From positions 496,001 through 560,000 of the forward strand of contig JAPQWV010000404.1 of the NCBI GenBank assembly GCA_027422505.1: DNA of 64,000 nucleotides, given 5' to 3'. The translations under genes were made by a program, and so were the position numbers. Positions 48,019 to 60,086 of the stretch are shown one piece after another. The notes beneath the pieces were generated by a model, which saw only the letters and a program-made list of their open reading frames with translations, did no database searches and had not been told where the DNA came from. How positions within the stretch are numbered: position 1 is the first letter of the stretch; each line of letters starts with the position of its first letter. This DNA comes from Craterostigma plantagineum. Lineage: Eukaryota > Streptophyta > Magnoliopsida > Lamiales > Linderniaceae.

Positions 48019-48247
48019 CAGTGGCGGAGCCACCCTTGGGCCAGTGGGGTGCATGGACCCCACTGGAATTTATACTCCTTTATAATTTCTACTGAAAAAT
48101 ATAAAAATCTATATAATTATCTACATAATTGATAATAATATAAGGAAATGGACCCCACTAAAATAAATCATTTATAAATATAAAGGGAAATGAAATTCTA
48201 ATATACAAATTGGACCCCACTGTCCAAACTCTCTCGCTCCACCAATG
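48019..48247. mobile_element. 229-bp hAT MITE
   Basis: Ends CAGTGGCGGAGCCAC and, inverted, CATTGGTGGAGCGAG, with GTGGGG...TGGACCCC blocks just inside both ends. This is a well-known terminal type of small plant hAT elements. Flanked by TATATGAC on both sides. Confidence 0.9.
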
Positions 48248-48807
48248 TATATGACAACAAGGTACTGTAACATATGCCAACAAGGTACCGTAATATATGC
48301 CAACAATGTACCGTAATATATGACAACAAGGTACTGTAATATATCCCAACAAGGTACTGTAACATATGCCAATTTGGTACTGTAATGTATGCCAACAAGG
48401 TACCGTAATATATGCCAACAAGGTAGTGTAATATATATCCCCAAGGTATTGGGGCATATATGCCTACAAAGTATATATGCCAACATGGTACTGTAATATA
48501 CGCAATAGGGTTATAAAAAGGGAACTGTAAGATATGCCAATAAGTACTGTAATATATGAAAATAAGGTACTATAAACATACCATAGAGGGTATCGTATCG
48601 TTTCATATACAGGTACCGTATAAATTAAAGTAAGAGTTCGAATTTAAGACGGTGATATTTCGTCACAAACAAATCCTTTCAGAATATGTTCGATGTGAAT
48701 GAAGAACGAGACAATTTCTGACGTTTTTGTGCATGACTGGACATATTTATGACGTTTTTCTGTCATGAGTGGACATATTTCTGAAGGTATTAAAATCAAA
48801 AGACAAC

Positions 48808-50163
48808 TGATAAGTTAGGAAATTATATTATTTTTATACCCCGTAAAAGCGTGTTTTCGATCGTTATTTACCTATCCTCGATATCCTATATTTATGTTCA
48901 GATTTATTTTTGGACAGATATCCGAGCAAGACGAGATCGACAAAGGGAAAATAAGATCAGTTTTGGAACGATTTGAATCTTAGGGAGTTCTTGCAAGTTT
49001 CTACATTACTTGGGGCAAATCTGCAATTTGACAAGATTTCTTATTTTAGAAGAGAAGACCACGTGGAAAACCAAGTCAATGAAGGACTATTTTGTCCAAT
49101 GAGGAGGAGAGATATTCGAATACTATAATAAAGGAAAATTAAACTTTGAATATTTGAGAGAAAATCTAATCACGATGCATGAGTCGGCTACCCTATCTCT
49201 CTCTATATAAAGACACGCACATGCAGCGAATAGGGGGGAAGCTTTGGACGGCTGAAATAAAAAGCAGCGAAGAGCAGAGAGCTATCGAGGCTGAGAATAA
49301 GAGACGAACGACGACGAAGAAAGAGACGACGCGAACACCATAACGAGGGCGAATTTCTTACCTTTTAATATTTCGATTTCGACAATGTTTTCTTTGGATT
49401 TATTGTCGTTTTCGTATTATATGCTAGCGTAATTTCTTTTGTGATTGAGGCCGTGTGAGGCCGAATTATGACTACGTATTAATGCTATTATTATTTTATT
49501 TAATCATATGATCTGAGTTACGTATTCTTTGTTTGTGCTTAAATGCGTACGTGTGATTGGCCTCCATGCGTATTATTATTGATTGGTTTATGAGACGAAC
49601 TAAGTGATTAAACCGATTAGAACGAAACATTGAATACCACTACGTAAAACCGACCAGAGATGGAATTCGATTTCGTATGTGTGGTTTCTGAGACCTTAGG
49701 CACGGAAAGCGTCTAAACTCGGGGAATTTCACAAAGATTAAATGCACGTGTAGGAACTACAGTCATATAGACATATAGTTGATTGGTTCTCAATTTACGT
49801 AGGGTTGCTAGTTACGTGAATAACGGGTAGCACATATATTAGGAAATTCCACCTTGACTTGATTCATGTTGATTAGATAGATGATATTACATGAAGACGT
49901 AGGAATATTTCGTGCCGAGCATGTGTCTTGATCACGTTCGTCGTTAACTCCTCTATCCTCACCTATTTTATTTGCGTTTATTTTATTGTTTGTGCTTTTA
50001 TCTCTTTTATCAAATCATCAAAACTATAAAAATTCCTTAGTCTAAATTAGAATTAGGATATTTTCTTAGAATTAATCGAGCTGTCTTCGTGGATCGATAC
50101 TCGGACTTCGTCCGTTTTACTACTTGCACGATGTAGTACACTTACTAGTATTTGAGCGTGTCA
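48808..50163 (+). mobile_element. 1356-bp solo LTR of the same gypsy family as 1820
   Basis: TGATAAG...GCGTGTCA with TG...CA ends, flanked by perfect 5-bp ACAAC duplications (48803-48807 and 50164-50168). Neither a primer-binding site nor a polypurine tract adjoins it. It is colinear with the LTR starting at 1820 over most of its length. Near its 3' end is CGTGGATCGATACTCGG...TACTACTTGCACG. A TATA-like CTATATAAAG lies near 49203. Confidence 0.93.
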
Positions 50164-50649
50164 ACAACTCAGTCGTTGGCTTTGATAAAATGTTTGATGT
50201 GATATTTAATTTGGGTACTACAACCGTGTCTGAGACGTTACGCTTAAAACAAACAAACAGATACCCCTACAAAGCTAAGAAAGGTACGACGTCCCTTAAA
50301 TATGTGATACGTCATACTAGGGTTAGTATTTTTCGAGGTCGTACGAATTAGTTTTTCATCTGGAACCACCCTAAAACACTAATATAGAGCATTGATTACC
50401 TTTTATATCAAATTAGGTGCATTAGGCCTTACTCGCATGAATTAAACCTTCTAACTCCAAGATTCATTAGAATATAAGGATATAAGCAAGAACATCTTAC
50501 AACATACTTTGAAAAATATGGTCACTCCTAAATATGTGAAATGTTTTTTTCTTTTTTAGTCATTTTATTATTGTTAGGTCTGGTCAAAATCATGCAGAAC
50601 AACATGATTTGTTTAGGAATCTATTTATTTTCGATTCTATTTTCGATGG

Positions 50650-51010
50650 TATAACAAATAGTACGGTATACTTGCAGATTAGGGTACTGTATATAAGGTA
50701 TACATAATGATACGGTAAACCTGCATATTTATGGCACTATATATGTAAAAGATAAGGTACGCTACTATGCAAGATATATGTAAAAGATAAGGTACTTCAT
50801 ATATGATGGTTATGGTACGCTATACTTATACATAACGGTACGGTAAGCTTCCAGATTATGGTACTCTGTATGTAAAAGATAAGGTACGTTAATGTAAAAG
50901 ATTAGGTACTTCATATATTCTGGTTATGTTACGCTATATATACATAATGGTACGGTAAACCTGCATATTATGGTACTCTGTATGTAAAAGATAAGGTACC
51001 TTAATGTAAA
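50650..51010. repeat. GTAC-rich repeats in the right arm of E3
   Basis: Words TACATAATGGTACGGTAAAC, TATGGTACTCTGTATGTAAA and AGATAAGGTAC recur three or more times in the same order, unit length about 90-150 bases. Confidence 0.85.
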
Positions 51011-51589
51011 AACATATGGTACTGCATAATATACGGACAGTCTCATAGAAATACACAACAAACGACAAAACAAATTGACCCCATTCGAAAAACCACAAAT
51101 CGACCCATTTCAAAACCCCCCAAATCGACCACAATCAACTCACCCATTCGAAAATACACGCACAAAGCTACCGCAGTAAAATGAACCATTCCAAACAACC
51201 CTAATCGAACAACAAATCGATGTCATTCGAAAAACACGCAGCTATGTTACGACATGATGTGAAGGACTTACCTATCGATTTCAGAAGGGGAATACCACGA
51301 GGAAGCGAGAACCCACGACGATGAATCTGAAGCGAAACAACCACGAGTCGATTTCGGGAAGAAGGTCGCGCGATTTAGGTTTGGGATGGTGTATGAATTT
51401 TTTTTATGGGCGAACCTACGTTGAAATGAAACCCCTGGTAAGGTTGTAATAAACCAGTTTTAGCAGAAGTAAATCCGTAAGTTAGTACCTATCAGTAAAA
51501 TAAAATTCAAGTGGGTACCTAGGTTATAAAAATGTCTGGGACTGATTCGTTTTTTTTTTAATTCATCTAGGTATTTAAGTGTTGAACCC

Positions 51590-51787
51590 CTAATAATCTA
51601 AGTAATATGTAAAGTAATATTAACTAACTACTTGTCTGTTAAAAAAATACAATTTTAATGTTAAATAAGTATTTAATTTGATTGTAACTTTGAAATAAAA
51701 ACTTATTTAATTATAAAGCTTATTCAAGCTAGATCTGTCAATCGAACCGGTGGGGCGGGGCGACCCGTTACTTGCAAAGCCTGCCAA
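51590..51787. other. Short intergenic spacer
   Basis: AT-rich, nothing coding. Confidence 0.4.
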
Positions 51788-51938
51788 TAGGGACGTCAAC
51801 GGGGCGGGACGGTGGCAGGGATTAGATTCCCATCCCAGTTCCTACGTCGACGAGGAATCCCAACCTCATCTCCGCGAATTAAACGGGGAAAATAGCCCTT
51901 GTCCCCGTCCCCCCGGGTCTCCGTACCCAAGGGGATTC
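51788..51938. mobile_element. Left fragment of a GGGGCGGGG-type hAT element
   Basis: TAGGGACGTCAACGGGGCGG resembles the end of the element at 39364-39837 and is followed by GGGGATTC-like words. Its other end is cut off by the copia LTR starting at 51939, so copia inserted into it. Confidence 0.6.
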
Positions 51939-52228
51939 TGTTAATCTAGTTTATCCAAGAACACTTCAATAGATTAAACCTTTGATTGACAGTACGTTTG
52001 GAGACTTAAGCGTATGAATACATGAGATTTTAGAATGGAAAACTTCACTTAGAACATTGTTAGGGTTTAAGCTTAAATACCTTAGAAAGGTATTAAGCCC
52101 ATTGGGCCCCTAAGAAGCCCATTACAACTACAAACCATGTAATCAAAATAAAGCATAATAAAATACATAATAATGAAATACAAAGACTTACAATAAATAT
52201 TTTGGACACTTCTAAAATATTCCTAACA
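51939..52228 (-). mobile_element. 290-bp 3' LTR of the copia element
   Basis: On the minus strand it starts TGTTAGGAATATTTTAG and ends AGATTAACA. It directly follows the polypurine tract. It contains GGTATTTAAGC, a possible TATA-type element. Short LTRs of this size are common in copia elements of the Tork/Ale type and unusual for SIRE (about 1 kb), so lineage is open. Confidence 0.85.
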
Positions 52229-52244
52229 TTCTCCCCCTAAGTGT
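52229..52244 (-). other. Copia polypurine tract
   Basis: Reads ACTTAGGGGGAGAA on the minus strand immediately before the LTR. This primes plus-strand DNA synthesis. Confidence 0.88.
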
Positions 52245-52557
52245 CCAAATTACAAAGTTGTCTATCGTCTAAGTCTTCATTTCTTATTTTTCTTCGAGCG
52301 AGGAGGAGGCGGAGGTTCCCTGTGAGCTAAGTATGTCTTCATGGATCCTAGAGCGTGCTCGAACTGTCTGATGTCATTTCTGAGAACAATTCGACCTAGG
52401 ATAGCTTGGATGAATTTATCCAGAACAGATTGTCCTGGTTTATCTGTAGGATTGTATCGTCAGGGATCGTCTCTTGTCTTATCCTAAGTTGCTTTAAGAT
52501 TATCTGCATAGTTCCATCAGAGAACTTGGCAGTTTCTGATAATAAGAATGCCTGCAT

Positions 52558-55500
52558 CTACTTTTTAGTTCGTTGTAGATATGTGATCGCAGGTTGTGGT
52601 TCAAGGAAGATATAACCTTCACCGAATTTTTCCAGATCCTTGTACCTATTATCAGGCATTGTCAAGTTCACTTTGCTTATATTACTTTCCAAGGCCATTT
52701 GAAAGTCATGTGAGGCGTAGAACTTGATCTGCCTCCGCATGCATTCTTTGATAGCTCAGTATCCTTCTCTTTTCTCTCGAGTGTCGAGGATGAACTTGTT
52801 GCGATACAAGTTGTAAAGCCTGTTCAGTTCGCCTAATGGAAAGAACAGAAGATCGGCTTCTGTAAACCTGTCGATAGACCTATCGTACCTCTCTAACACA
52901 TAGACAGGGCCTATATATATTCCCATCCCACACTCTACCTATTGAATTTCACAGATGGCCATTTGAGCTCTGAGATGCTTCTTGTATTGCTCTGTAGTCA
53001 TTCCACTTCTTCCTGAGCTTTCCCAGAGCATGATATGATTGCGAAAACCCTTGGATGTTCCTCGTAAGTGCTCAAGGCCTCGAAGGTTTAGCTCTTTGAT
53101 CTCTTTATTTCTTCTTCCTTCCGCCAGATCCTTGGATAATAGTCTTCAAGAAAATGCGCCGTGATCTTCGCGTTTCTCCAATGAGTTTCTATGAACTCGT
53201 AGCCCACGTTGGTCTCTCGAGCACTTGATGTTGAAGGAGGTCTGGAAGTTCTGGGAGGTCCGCTTTAGGTTTTCTCCTTGCTCCTCTTCTTCTCGCTCGA
53301 TAAAACAGAAGTCTGATGCCGCCGCTTTTAAGAAATTTCTAACGCTTTCAATCCTCAGGCGAGACTCTTCTTCTGTCTTTGTTCTCGTCAGCCACTCCTC
53401 TTCCAAGATGTATTTGTCGATATAAACTTGAGGATCTTTGGGACAAGGGTTTGTAGTTGTCTGGACTGATTGAGTGGAGGTCCTCGAGGGAAAGGATGCA
53501 ATTTTACCAAGAGAAATTGTCTGGTTTGGATCTGGCGTAGCTTGTTCCCCTGGAGGACCTTGGTGGTGGTGGTGGATTGGATGATCGAGCTCCAGTAATC
53601 CTAGCTCCTCGTCCTCGTACTCGTACACCTGATGCAGTGGTTCTTCCCCTCTTGCACATCTCCCCCTCAGGGCGATCCTGGTCGTCAGGATCGTCATGAC
53701 GACGCTTCTTGCTGGGGCCTTCTTGATGGCAGGTGTCTGGTGGAGGAATTACAGCCCCTACGAGCAGCTTCCGGTAGAGGTCTTCTTCTTCGCGGTTGCG
53801 TGTAGATTCAAGTTCCAGAAGACGAGCAATACTGATGTCGAAGAGCTCGATTAAAGGCATGGTGCCGGATCAGGTTGACTTGTTGCTTGTACTGGTAAGA
53901 AGAGGACGCGGGGCTGTGACGGTGGTTGTTCTACCATGGGGGCCTTTCCTTTGTCTGTGGAGGCTGATTGCATGGCATCCTTAATGAGTCCTCGAACCCA
54001 TGGTAAGGTGACGGATTCCAAGAACTCAAACAGGTGATTCTCCAGGTAGGCCGTCGTCACAGCTTGGGGAGTTGCTGAGGATGCTCCGGTGCCACTAGGG
54101 TTAGCCGTTAACACAAGTTCAGGACTTGGTTCCGTACGGTGGCCCTCGTCAACTGAAATCTGTGGAGCTTTCACTGTGGCCACTTCCCGTTAGCACGCGT
54201 CCAGAACTAGGTTCTGTACGGTGGCTCTCGGATGGTGAGCTGCTGAGGTCATCATCATCCATGAGGCTTCCGTCCAATCCTCGAAGAGCTTCAATTTGCT
54301 CTTGTATGGGCGTTAGAGCCTGTTTGTCAGGCTGAGACTAGGGCTATGTCGTAGAAATAATGATATCTTCTAGTGGAGTGGACACAAGAGCCGAGGCGTC
54401 TGTAGTTTGGGGGATTCTGGGAATTTTCAGACACTTGCCTGTTGGGAGGCAAGCGAACGGTCAGGTTCGGGTTGAGTTTGCGCCGTTGGGTCGAGTTCGG
54501 CATCTTCTATCCTAGGGGGTGACTCGGCCTGTTCTGACGGAGGGACTTCAGACGTTGTTTCTTCGGGAACGACTATTTGCTGTCGTTCAATTTGTTCAGG
54601 ATGTGGTGTTGCTCGAGTGGTTGTTCAAGGATTGTTTCTTGAGGGATAGGCTGAGGTTCCTGAGGGGCGGTTTCGATATATGTGGTTGTTATCTGTTCGA
54701 TGGTGTCTCTCTCACTCTCACTAACCCCTGGGTTAGACTCAGGTGGGTTGTCCTGAGTCGTGGGGTGGGGAATATTGTATTTTTGGCAGTAGGCTTCTTT
54801 GTGGTCTGGGAGGATTAGTAAACCGCGAGGGATGGGCATAGATACGCGCGAGTACTTTCCGTCGCTCTTTCCTTTTTGGAGAAATTTGAGTTTGGGCGGT
54901 GTGTAGTTTTCTTCTTCAGGTCGTGGTGGTATTCCGGTGTTGTTGACATAAAATGGTGGATAAGTAGGGAGAACCACCAGGGATAGGATAGGTTGTCTTC
55001 TTTAATTTGGGCTTCGATCTCTGGTGGAGCTGATCGTCCAGGTCTAGTGTGATCACCTTTGCATAGTCATAATTTTTTCTGAAAACGATTCCGTGGAAGA
55101 TCCGAAGAATCGTAAGGTTGCATCTGTCCTAGCCTGAGTGCTTCGGTGAGAAGCACTTGTTGACAATTGCAAAGAGAGTCCGCCATGGATGTGGAATCAT
55201 GGATTGCTAAAAACGGAAGACAAAGTCGAGTGAAACGTAGTAACCCATTTTGAGCATATCTGCAATGAGCTCGTCTTCGAATGCCTCAGGTTCATATTCA
55301 GGGTGATTAGGCAGTCGAAGGATGTTTCGGATGAACTCTTTGGTAATTTGGACAATCTCATCTGCAATCTTGGCCTCGTACAAGATGTTGTTGTCCTGTG
55401 CGATTTTGGTTGTCATTGTTCCCCAAAGTGGGGACTTGGACGGATGCCGAGAAGGCATATCCAAGATAATGGTTTCTCAAAATAGATGGGATGATCTCTT

Positions 55501-55654
55501 GTTGACATTTGAAGGTGCGCAGGTCAAGTTGATAATTATAGTCTCTGATCACGATCCACTTTGAGGTTGCATACACATGATCCACCGATGGCGTCATTTT
55601 TCTTTTTTTTTTAAGCACCGGGAAATCCTGCCTAAACTGCAACACGAGAGACAA
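52558..55654 (-). pseudogene. Extra coding region between copia pol and 3' LTR (unknown function)
   Basis: A series of open stretches on the minus strand, broken by frameshifts, reads as one ~1000-residue protein. N-terminus at 55595: VDHVYATSKWIVIRDYNYQL, SILRNHYLGYAFSASVQVP, then LYEAKIADEIVQI and EDELIADMLKMGYY. The middle (54977-54573, 54183-53504) is Pro/Glu/Ser-rich with PPPD and KKRRHDD patches. The end (53697-53146, 52740-52558) is charged. The N-terminal pattern, including an FWGTM motif and PWRTLFAIVNK in the second copy, resembles proteins repeatedly annotated near copia elements in asterids. The role is unknown to me. This copy lacks about 14 bases encoding YLQQF present in the other copy. 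Stops make it non-functional as read. Confidence 0.6.
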
Positions 55655-55679
55655 CGAAATTAGACTATGCGAAATTGTA

Positions 55680-57060
55680 TTATAAATAGTGTGGGCTAAT
55701 TTTTAAATTTTGGGGAAAAAATTGAGAAAGAGTCGGCCCATCACTATTTGGCCCAAAATGTGGTTTGAAGAATTTGTCGAATTTTTCTAAGTGTGGTTCG
55801 CGAATCTGTGGAATATCACTTTAGAAATTTTACTAAGCGAGTTTCGCGAATCTAATTTGAAAATTGAGTTAACTTAGTTCGCGAACTGACTTAGTCAATT
55901 TGACATCGTGAAATTTTCGGTTCGCAAATCTTACTAAGTATGTTTCACAAATCTGTTGGAAAGTTTTGAAAATCGCAATTCATGAATTGACGCAATTTTG
56001 AAGTTGTGAAATGTTCAGTTCGGAAAACTTGATTTATAAGGTTTCACGAATTACACACTGCGAACTCGATAATTTGCGAATTGTCCAGTGTTAACCTCAG
56101 TTCGCGAATTCCATCTTGCAAACACGGAGATTCACGAAATAGAATTCGGGAAGCTGACTAAGTCAAAGTAGTCAAAAATTGTAATTAGCGAAAATAACAA
56201 TTCGCGAATTGACAAGTCGGTGACTAATTGGATTCGCAAAACACATTTTCAATTCGCGAAATAGGATTTGAAAGATCAAAAAGTAAATTTCTTAAGAAAC
56301 CTAATTTCTTCACGGAAACACACTCTTAAAGCACACAACCCAAGAATCGAAACCTAAAGTAACCAATGACGACAAATATTCAAGAATAACTGAAGAGTCG
56401 AATGCCCTAAACAGAAAGATGAACTAGTTTCTCCAAAATCAGCACGAGAACTCCTGTTCGCCTAGAATAATCGAACCTGTAAAATCCGAACAGTGCAAAT
56501 CAAGGTTAGAGATTGTTATTCTTACCCCTACGAAGTCGTTGAGTGTGTGAGAGTGTTTTAGGGACGATGAAGCACAAAGTTGGGAAGAACGATGAGTGTT
56601 GCGAAGCGATTTGCGAGGAGACAGTGAGAATATTGGGAAATTTTACGAGTTCGGATTTCGCAAAAATTGTGTATTTCGCGAATTAGAATAAGGTTAAATG
56701 AATTTCGTGGGCCGAGAGATTGAAGATTGAATTTGGGCCGCGAAATAGATATGAAGGCCCACAGAAGATTCACGAAATCAGTGTAATTCGCATATCGAAT
56801 AGTTTGCGAATTGGAAGCTGTGAGTTCGCAAAATAGTTCTTTGACTAGTCAAAGTTTGAGAGGATTCGCCGAACTAAGTTTAAGACGGAGGTGTATTTCG
56901 CGAATCACGGATTGTAACACGGAGGTGTATTTAGCGAAATAAATTTTAGTTCGCGAATTTAAACTGAATAGATAAAAAGAACTTTGTGGGTGTGTGGATT
57001 TGGGCCGCATAATGAAGATAAGCCCATTGCAAAGTTCACGAAAACTGGTTGGGAATTTGA
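55680..57060. repeat. Spacer with many TTCGCGAA palindromes (unit 1)
   Basis: At least nine TTCGCGAA or TTTCGCGAA dyads, plus many one-base variants (TTCGCAAA, TTCACGAA), are scattered about every 30-100 bases, often near GACTAAGTCAA words. The same pattern fills 58500-59700 in unit 2. Confidence 0.85.
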
Positions 57061-57362
57061 GTTAGTGAAATGAGATTCGCTATTACTGATAACAATGTTT
57101 TAGAAGTTGAAACGAGGAATTTTCTACTAATCTCAAACATACAAAATTTAATACTTAGCCCTATACCACCAATTCGACTCTATCGACTATACAAAATCAA
57201 ATCTACAGGCTTTTCAAAATCGATATGTCTGAAGCAAAATCCGAGAGTCGATAAAAAAATATCGCTTTCTTTCGCGGCGATGAACCCTCAAAGTCAAAAA
57301 TTCGTCTGTATCATTGATTATGTTGGTTGGAGCGATAGCGATGTTATTGTTCAGATTATGCC

Positions 57363-57370
57363 TATAAATA
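57363..57370 (+). promoter_or_regulatory. TATA box of unit-1 antisense ORF
   Basis: TATAAATA, 83 bases before the ATG at 57453, conserved with 59997-60004. Confidence 0.55.
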
Positions 57371-57452
57371 GACAAGAATCGAATCAATACCACAATACTC
57401 TAAACATACGGATTACTCAACTTTCACATTCTCAGCTTTCTCGCTCACATAG

Positions 57453-57620
57453 ATGGTCTGGTTCCAGCAGCTAGTATACGAAACTGAGGAACATGCGGAG
57501 TTAAGGCGTAATTTTGACCGCAATATAGATAAATTGGCGTTTCTTATTTTTCTTCTCTTGTGCTTAATCGTCGTCTTACTAGCTATTCTGTTTGGGCTCT
57601 CACAGGACGTGCTAGCTTTT
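57453..57620 (+). pseudogene. Frameshifted copy of the small membrane-protein ORF
   Basis: Same protein as 60087-60257 for about 47 residues (VYETEEHAELRRNFDRNIDK and a hydrophobic stretch). It then lacks one base relative to copy 2 at LAILF, so its frame runs on across the duplication junction. Confidence 0.6.
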
Positions 57621-57842
57621 GAGTTTGGGCGGTGTGTAGTTTTCTTCCGCGGGTCGTGGTGATATGCCTGGTGTTGTTTACATAAAATGGTTTATTAGTA
57701 GGGAGAACCACCGGGCATAGGGCAGGTTCTGTGGCTTCTTCGATTTGGGCTTTGATCTCTGGTGAAGCTGATCGTCCAGGTCTAATGTGATCAACTTTGC
57801 ATAGTCATAATTTTTGCTGAAAACTATTCCGTGGAAGATCGA

Positions 57843-58357
57843 TCACCCGAAGAATCGTGAGGTTGCATTGTCCCATCCTGAGTGCTTCGGAGAGAAGAAC
57901 TTGTTGACAATTGCAAACAGAGTCCGCCATGGATGTGGAATCATGGATTGCTGAAAACGGAAAACAAAATCGAGTGAGATGTAGTAACCCATTCTGAGCA
58001 TATCAGTGATGAGCTCGTCTTCGGATGCCTCTAGTTCATATTCAGGTTGATTAGGCAGTCGAAGGATGCTTCGGAGGAGCTCCTTATTAATTTGGACCGT
58101 CTCATCTGCAATCTTGGCCTCGTAGAAGATGCTGCTGTCCTGTGCAATTTTGGTGGCATCGTTCCCCAAAACTGTTGAAGATACACAATGGGGACTTGGA
58201 CGGATGCCGAGAAGGCATATCCAAGGTGATGGTTTCTCAGAATGGATGGTATGATCTCTTCTTGACATTTGAAGGTGCTCATGTCAAGTTGATAATTATT
58301 ATCTCTGATCACGACCCACTTCGAGGTTGCATAAACATGATCCACCGGTGTCGTCAC
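57843..58357 (-). pseudogene. Second copy of the extra-ORF N-terminus
   Basis: TTPVDHVYATSKWVVIRDNN, SVQVPIVYLQQFWGTM, then in another frame IFYEAKIADETVQINKELL and SMIPHPWRTLFAIVNKFFS. One base is missing near 58165 relative to copy 1. Both copies are preceded on the minus strand by TTGCAGTTTAGGCAG, a possible splice acceptor. Confidence 0.65.
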
Positions 58358-59996
58358 TTTTTTTTTATCACCGGGAAATCCTGCCTAAACTGCAAGACGA
58401 GAGACAACAAAATGAGAATATACGGGATTGTGTAATAGATAGTGTGGGCTTGTATTAAAAAAACGAGAAAGAGTTCGGCCCATCACAATTTGGCCCAAAA
58501 TGCGGTTTGAAGAATTTATCGAAATTTTCTAAGTGTGGTTCGCGAGTCTGTGAAAATATCTGTTTAAAAATTTGCAAAGTGAGTTTCGCGAATTCACTTG
58601 AAAATTGATTTAACTTAGTTCGCGAACTGGATTGAAATGGAATTCACGAATAAGATCTTACGAACTTGAAAATTTGCGGGTCTGTGAAAAGAGATTCGCG
58701 AAACCATTTGAAAAATTTGTTAACTTAATTCGCGAATTGACTTGGTCAATCATGGAGCTTGACTTCTCAGTTCGCGAATGCAGATGAAATGCGAATTTGA
58801 CTAAGTCAAAATTAAATGGATAGAGTTCGCGAATTGTCCCAAGTCAAAGCCGGATTCGCGAAATGTGAGGGTTGCGAAGTTGACGAAGTCAAAATTTAAT
58901 TGGACTCGGGAAAAACACGTTTTTGGATTCGCAAAGTAGACTTTGAAAGATCAAATAAAATTTCTCTTAATCTGAAATCGTAACAGCAGTTAAAGACCCA
59001 AAAACTCAAGAACCGAAATCCCAAGCCATGAATACCCTCATGAATATAAATCTCAGGCTAAAGATGACTACAAAAATTTAAAGATAACTTCAAGTTTTAA
59101 CACCCTAAGTGAGAAACAAAAAAAATCGTGAAGACCCTGTTCTTCCATGAGATGAAACCTGCGAAACTGAGAACGCAAAATCACATCATAACAGAAGTTA
59201 AATCTAATGATTCCTTACCACAAAAGATTCGTGTGTGTGTGTCTGAGAACGTTTTTGGGACGAGGAAGATCAATTGTGAAGGCTGGGAAGATGTGAACAG
59301 ATTTGGGAATGAGATTTGCGGTGTGAGAGAGTTTTGCGAGTTAACAGTTCGTGAAATTGATTTTGGAATGTCGCGAATTAGGTTAAGTGAGTTTTGCAGG
59401 CCAAAGGTTTGAATTTGGGCCGCGAAACTGTCAGGGTAAGGCCCACATATAATTCGCGGATGCAATTAAAGTGGTATTTTGCGAATTAGATCTGTCAATT
59501 CGCGAACCAGTTTTTTGCGAACCTTTGGAGAGGATTCACGGATTGAGATCGAGTTCGCGAATAAGAAATTTTAAACGGAGGTGTTGACGAGTCAAATTTC
59601 ATCGGATTCGCAAAGTATGCATAAGCTGAATTCGCGAATTAAAGAAATTTTACTAATCGAAAAACTGATTTGCGAAGTAAATCAAGATTTGACGACTCCA
59701 ACTTGAAGACTTCGCAAAATGGATTAAAGGCAGAATTCATGAGTAAAGATGAGGAATTACTAATATGATGTGTTAGATTTCAAGTGATCTAAGACACAAA
59801 ATTTAGCAATTTGACCCGATCAAACACTATAATAAATATCGAATCGTTGAGCTTTTCAAGATCGATTTAATCGTAAGATAAATCTGACAAACTTCGAGGA
59901 AAACATCGCTTTCTCTCAAGGCGCTAAACCCCCAAGTCAAATTTTTCGTCTGTGTTTTCTCGGGACAATAATGACATTTTTTGTTCAAATTGTGCC

Positions 59997-60004
59997 TATA
60001 AATA
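59997..60004 (+). promoter_or_regulatory. TATA box of unit-2 antisense ORF
   Basis: TATAAATA in TGCCTATAAATAGACA, 90 bases before the ATG at 60087. The surrounding sequence is conserved between the two units. Confidence 0.6.
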
Positions 60005-60086
60005 GACATGACTCGAATCAAGGCCACTATACTTTAAGTACACGGATTACTTAACTTTCACATTTTCAGCTTTCTCCCTCACATAG

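Larger units (their letters stand above)
47860..48545. repeat. ~22-24-bp tandem repeat (GGTACYGTAATATATGCCAAC)
   Basis: About 17-20 imperfect copies around AAGGTACCGTAATATATGCC, with variants TTTGGTACTGTAATATA. Interrupted by the MITE at 48019-48247. Confidence 0.9.
46783..51589. mobile_element. E3: large TIR element related to E1/E2, core of GTAC-rich repeats
   Basis: The left arm reads GGGTATC...TTAAATACCTA...TTCAGTCCC...TAGGTACCCATTTGAAT...GATAGGTACCTAA. The inverted right arm reads GGGTTCA...TTAAATACCTA...ATCAGTCCC...TAGGTACCCACTTGAAT...GATAGGTACTAA. The alignable TIR is at least 120 bp. Flanks ACTAATTTC and CTAATAATC are similar but not identical, possibly a decayed 9-bp duplication. 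Subterminal GC-rich segments (46980-47060 and 51290-51380) and GTAC repeats (47270-48600 and 50650-51010) fill the arms. A hAT MITE and a solo LTR inserted later. No transposase is visible. Confidence 0.65.
54885..57617. repeat. 2.7-kb tandem duplication, unit 1
   Basis: Runs from a TTTGAG word followed by TTTGGGCGGTGTGTAG to CACAGGACGTGCTAGC. It contains the start of the extra coding region (minus), the TTCGCGAA-rich spacer and a frameshifted copy of the small membrane-protein ORF (plus). Unit 2 follows directly, with both junctions at TTTGAG. Confidence 0.85.

Noticed and set aside
47860..48545. Regularly spaced short repeats, superficially CRISPR-like
   Set aside because: Plant DNA, units directly abut without unique spacers, and they belong to the E3 repeat core.
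50124..50351. ORF crossing the right end of the solo LTR at 50163
   Set aside because: It spans a transposon boundary and the target duplication, so it is accidental.
54126..54818. Plus-strand ORFs opposite the copia extra coding region
   Set aside because: They are shadows of the minus-strand coding sequence, with no TATA or conservation between copies.
57070..57474. 134-residue plus-strand ORF before the small membrane ORF in unit 1
   Set aside because: Not preserved as an ORF in unit 2 and it overlaps the TATA region, so chance is more likely.
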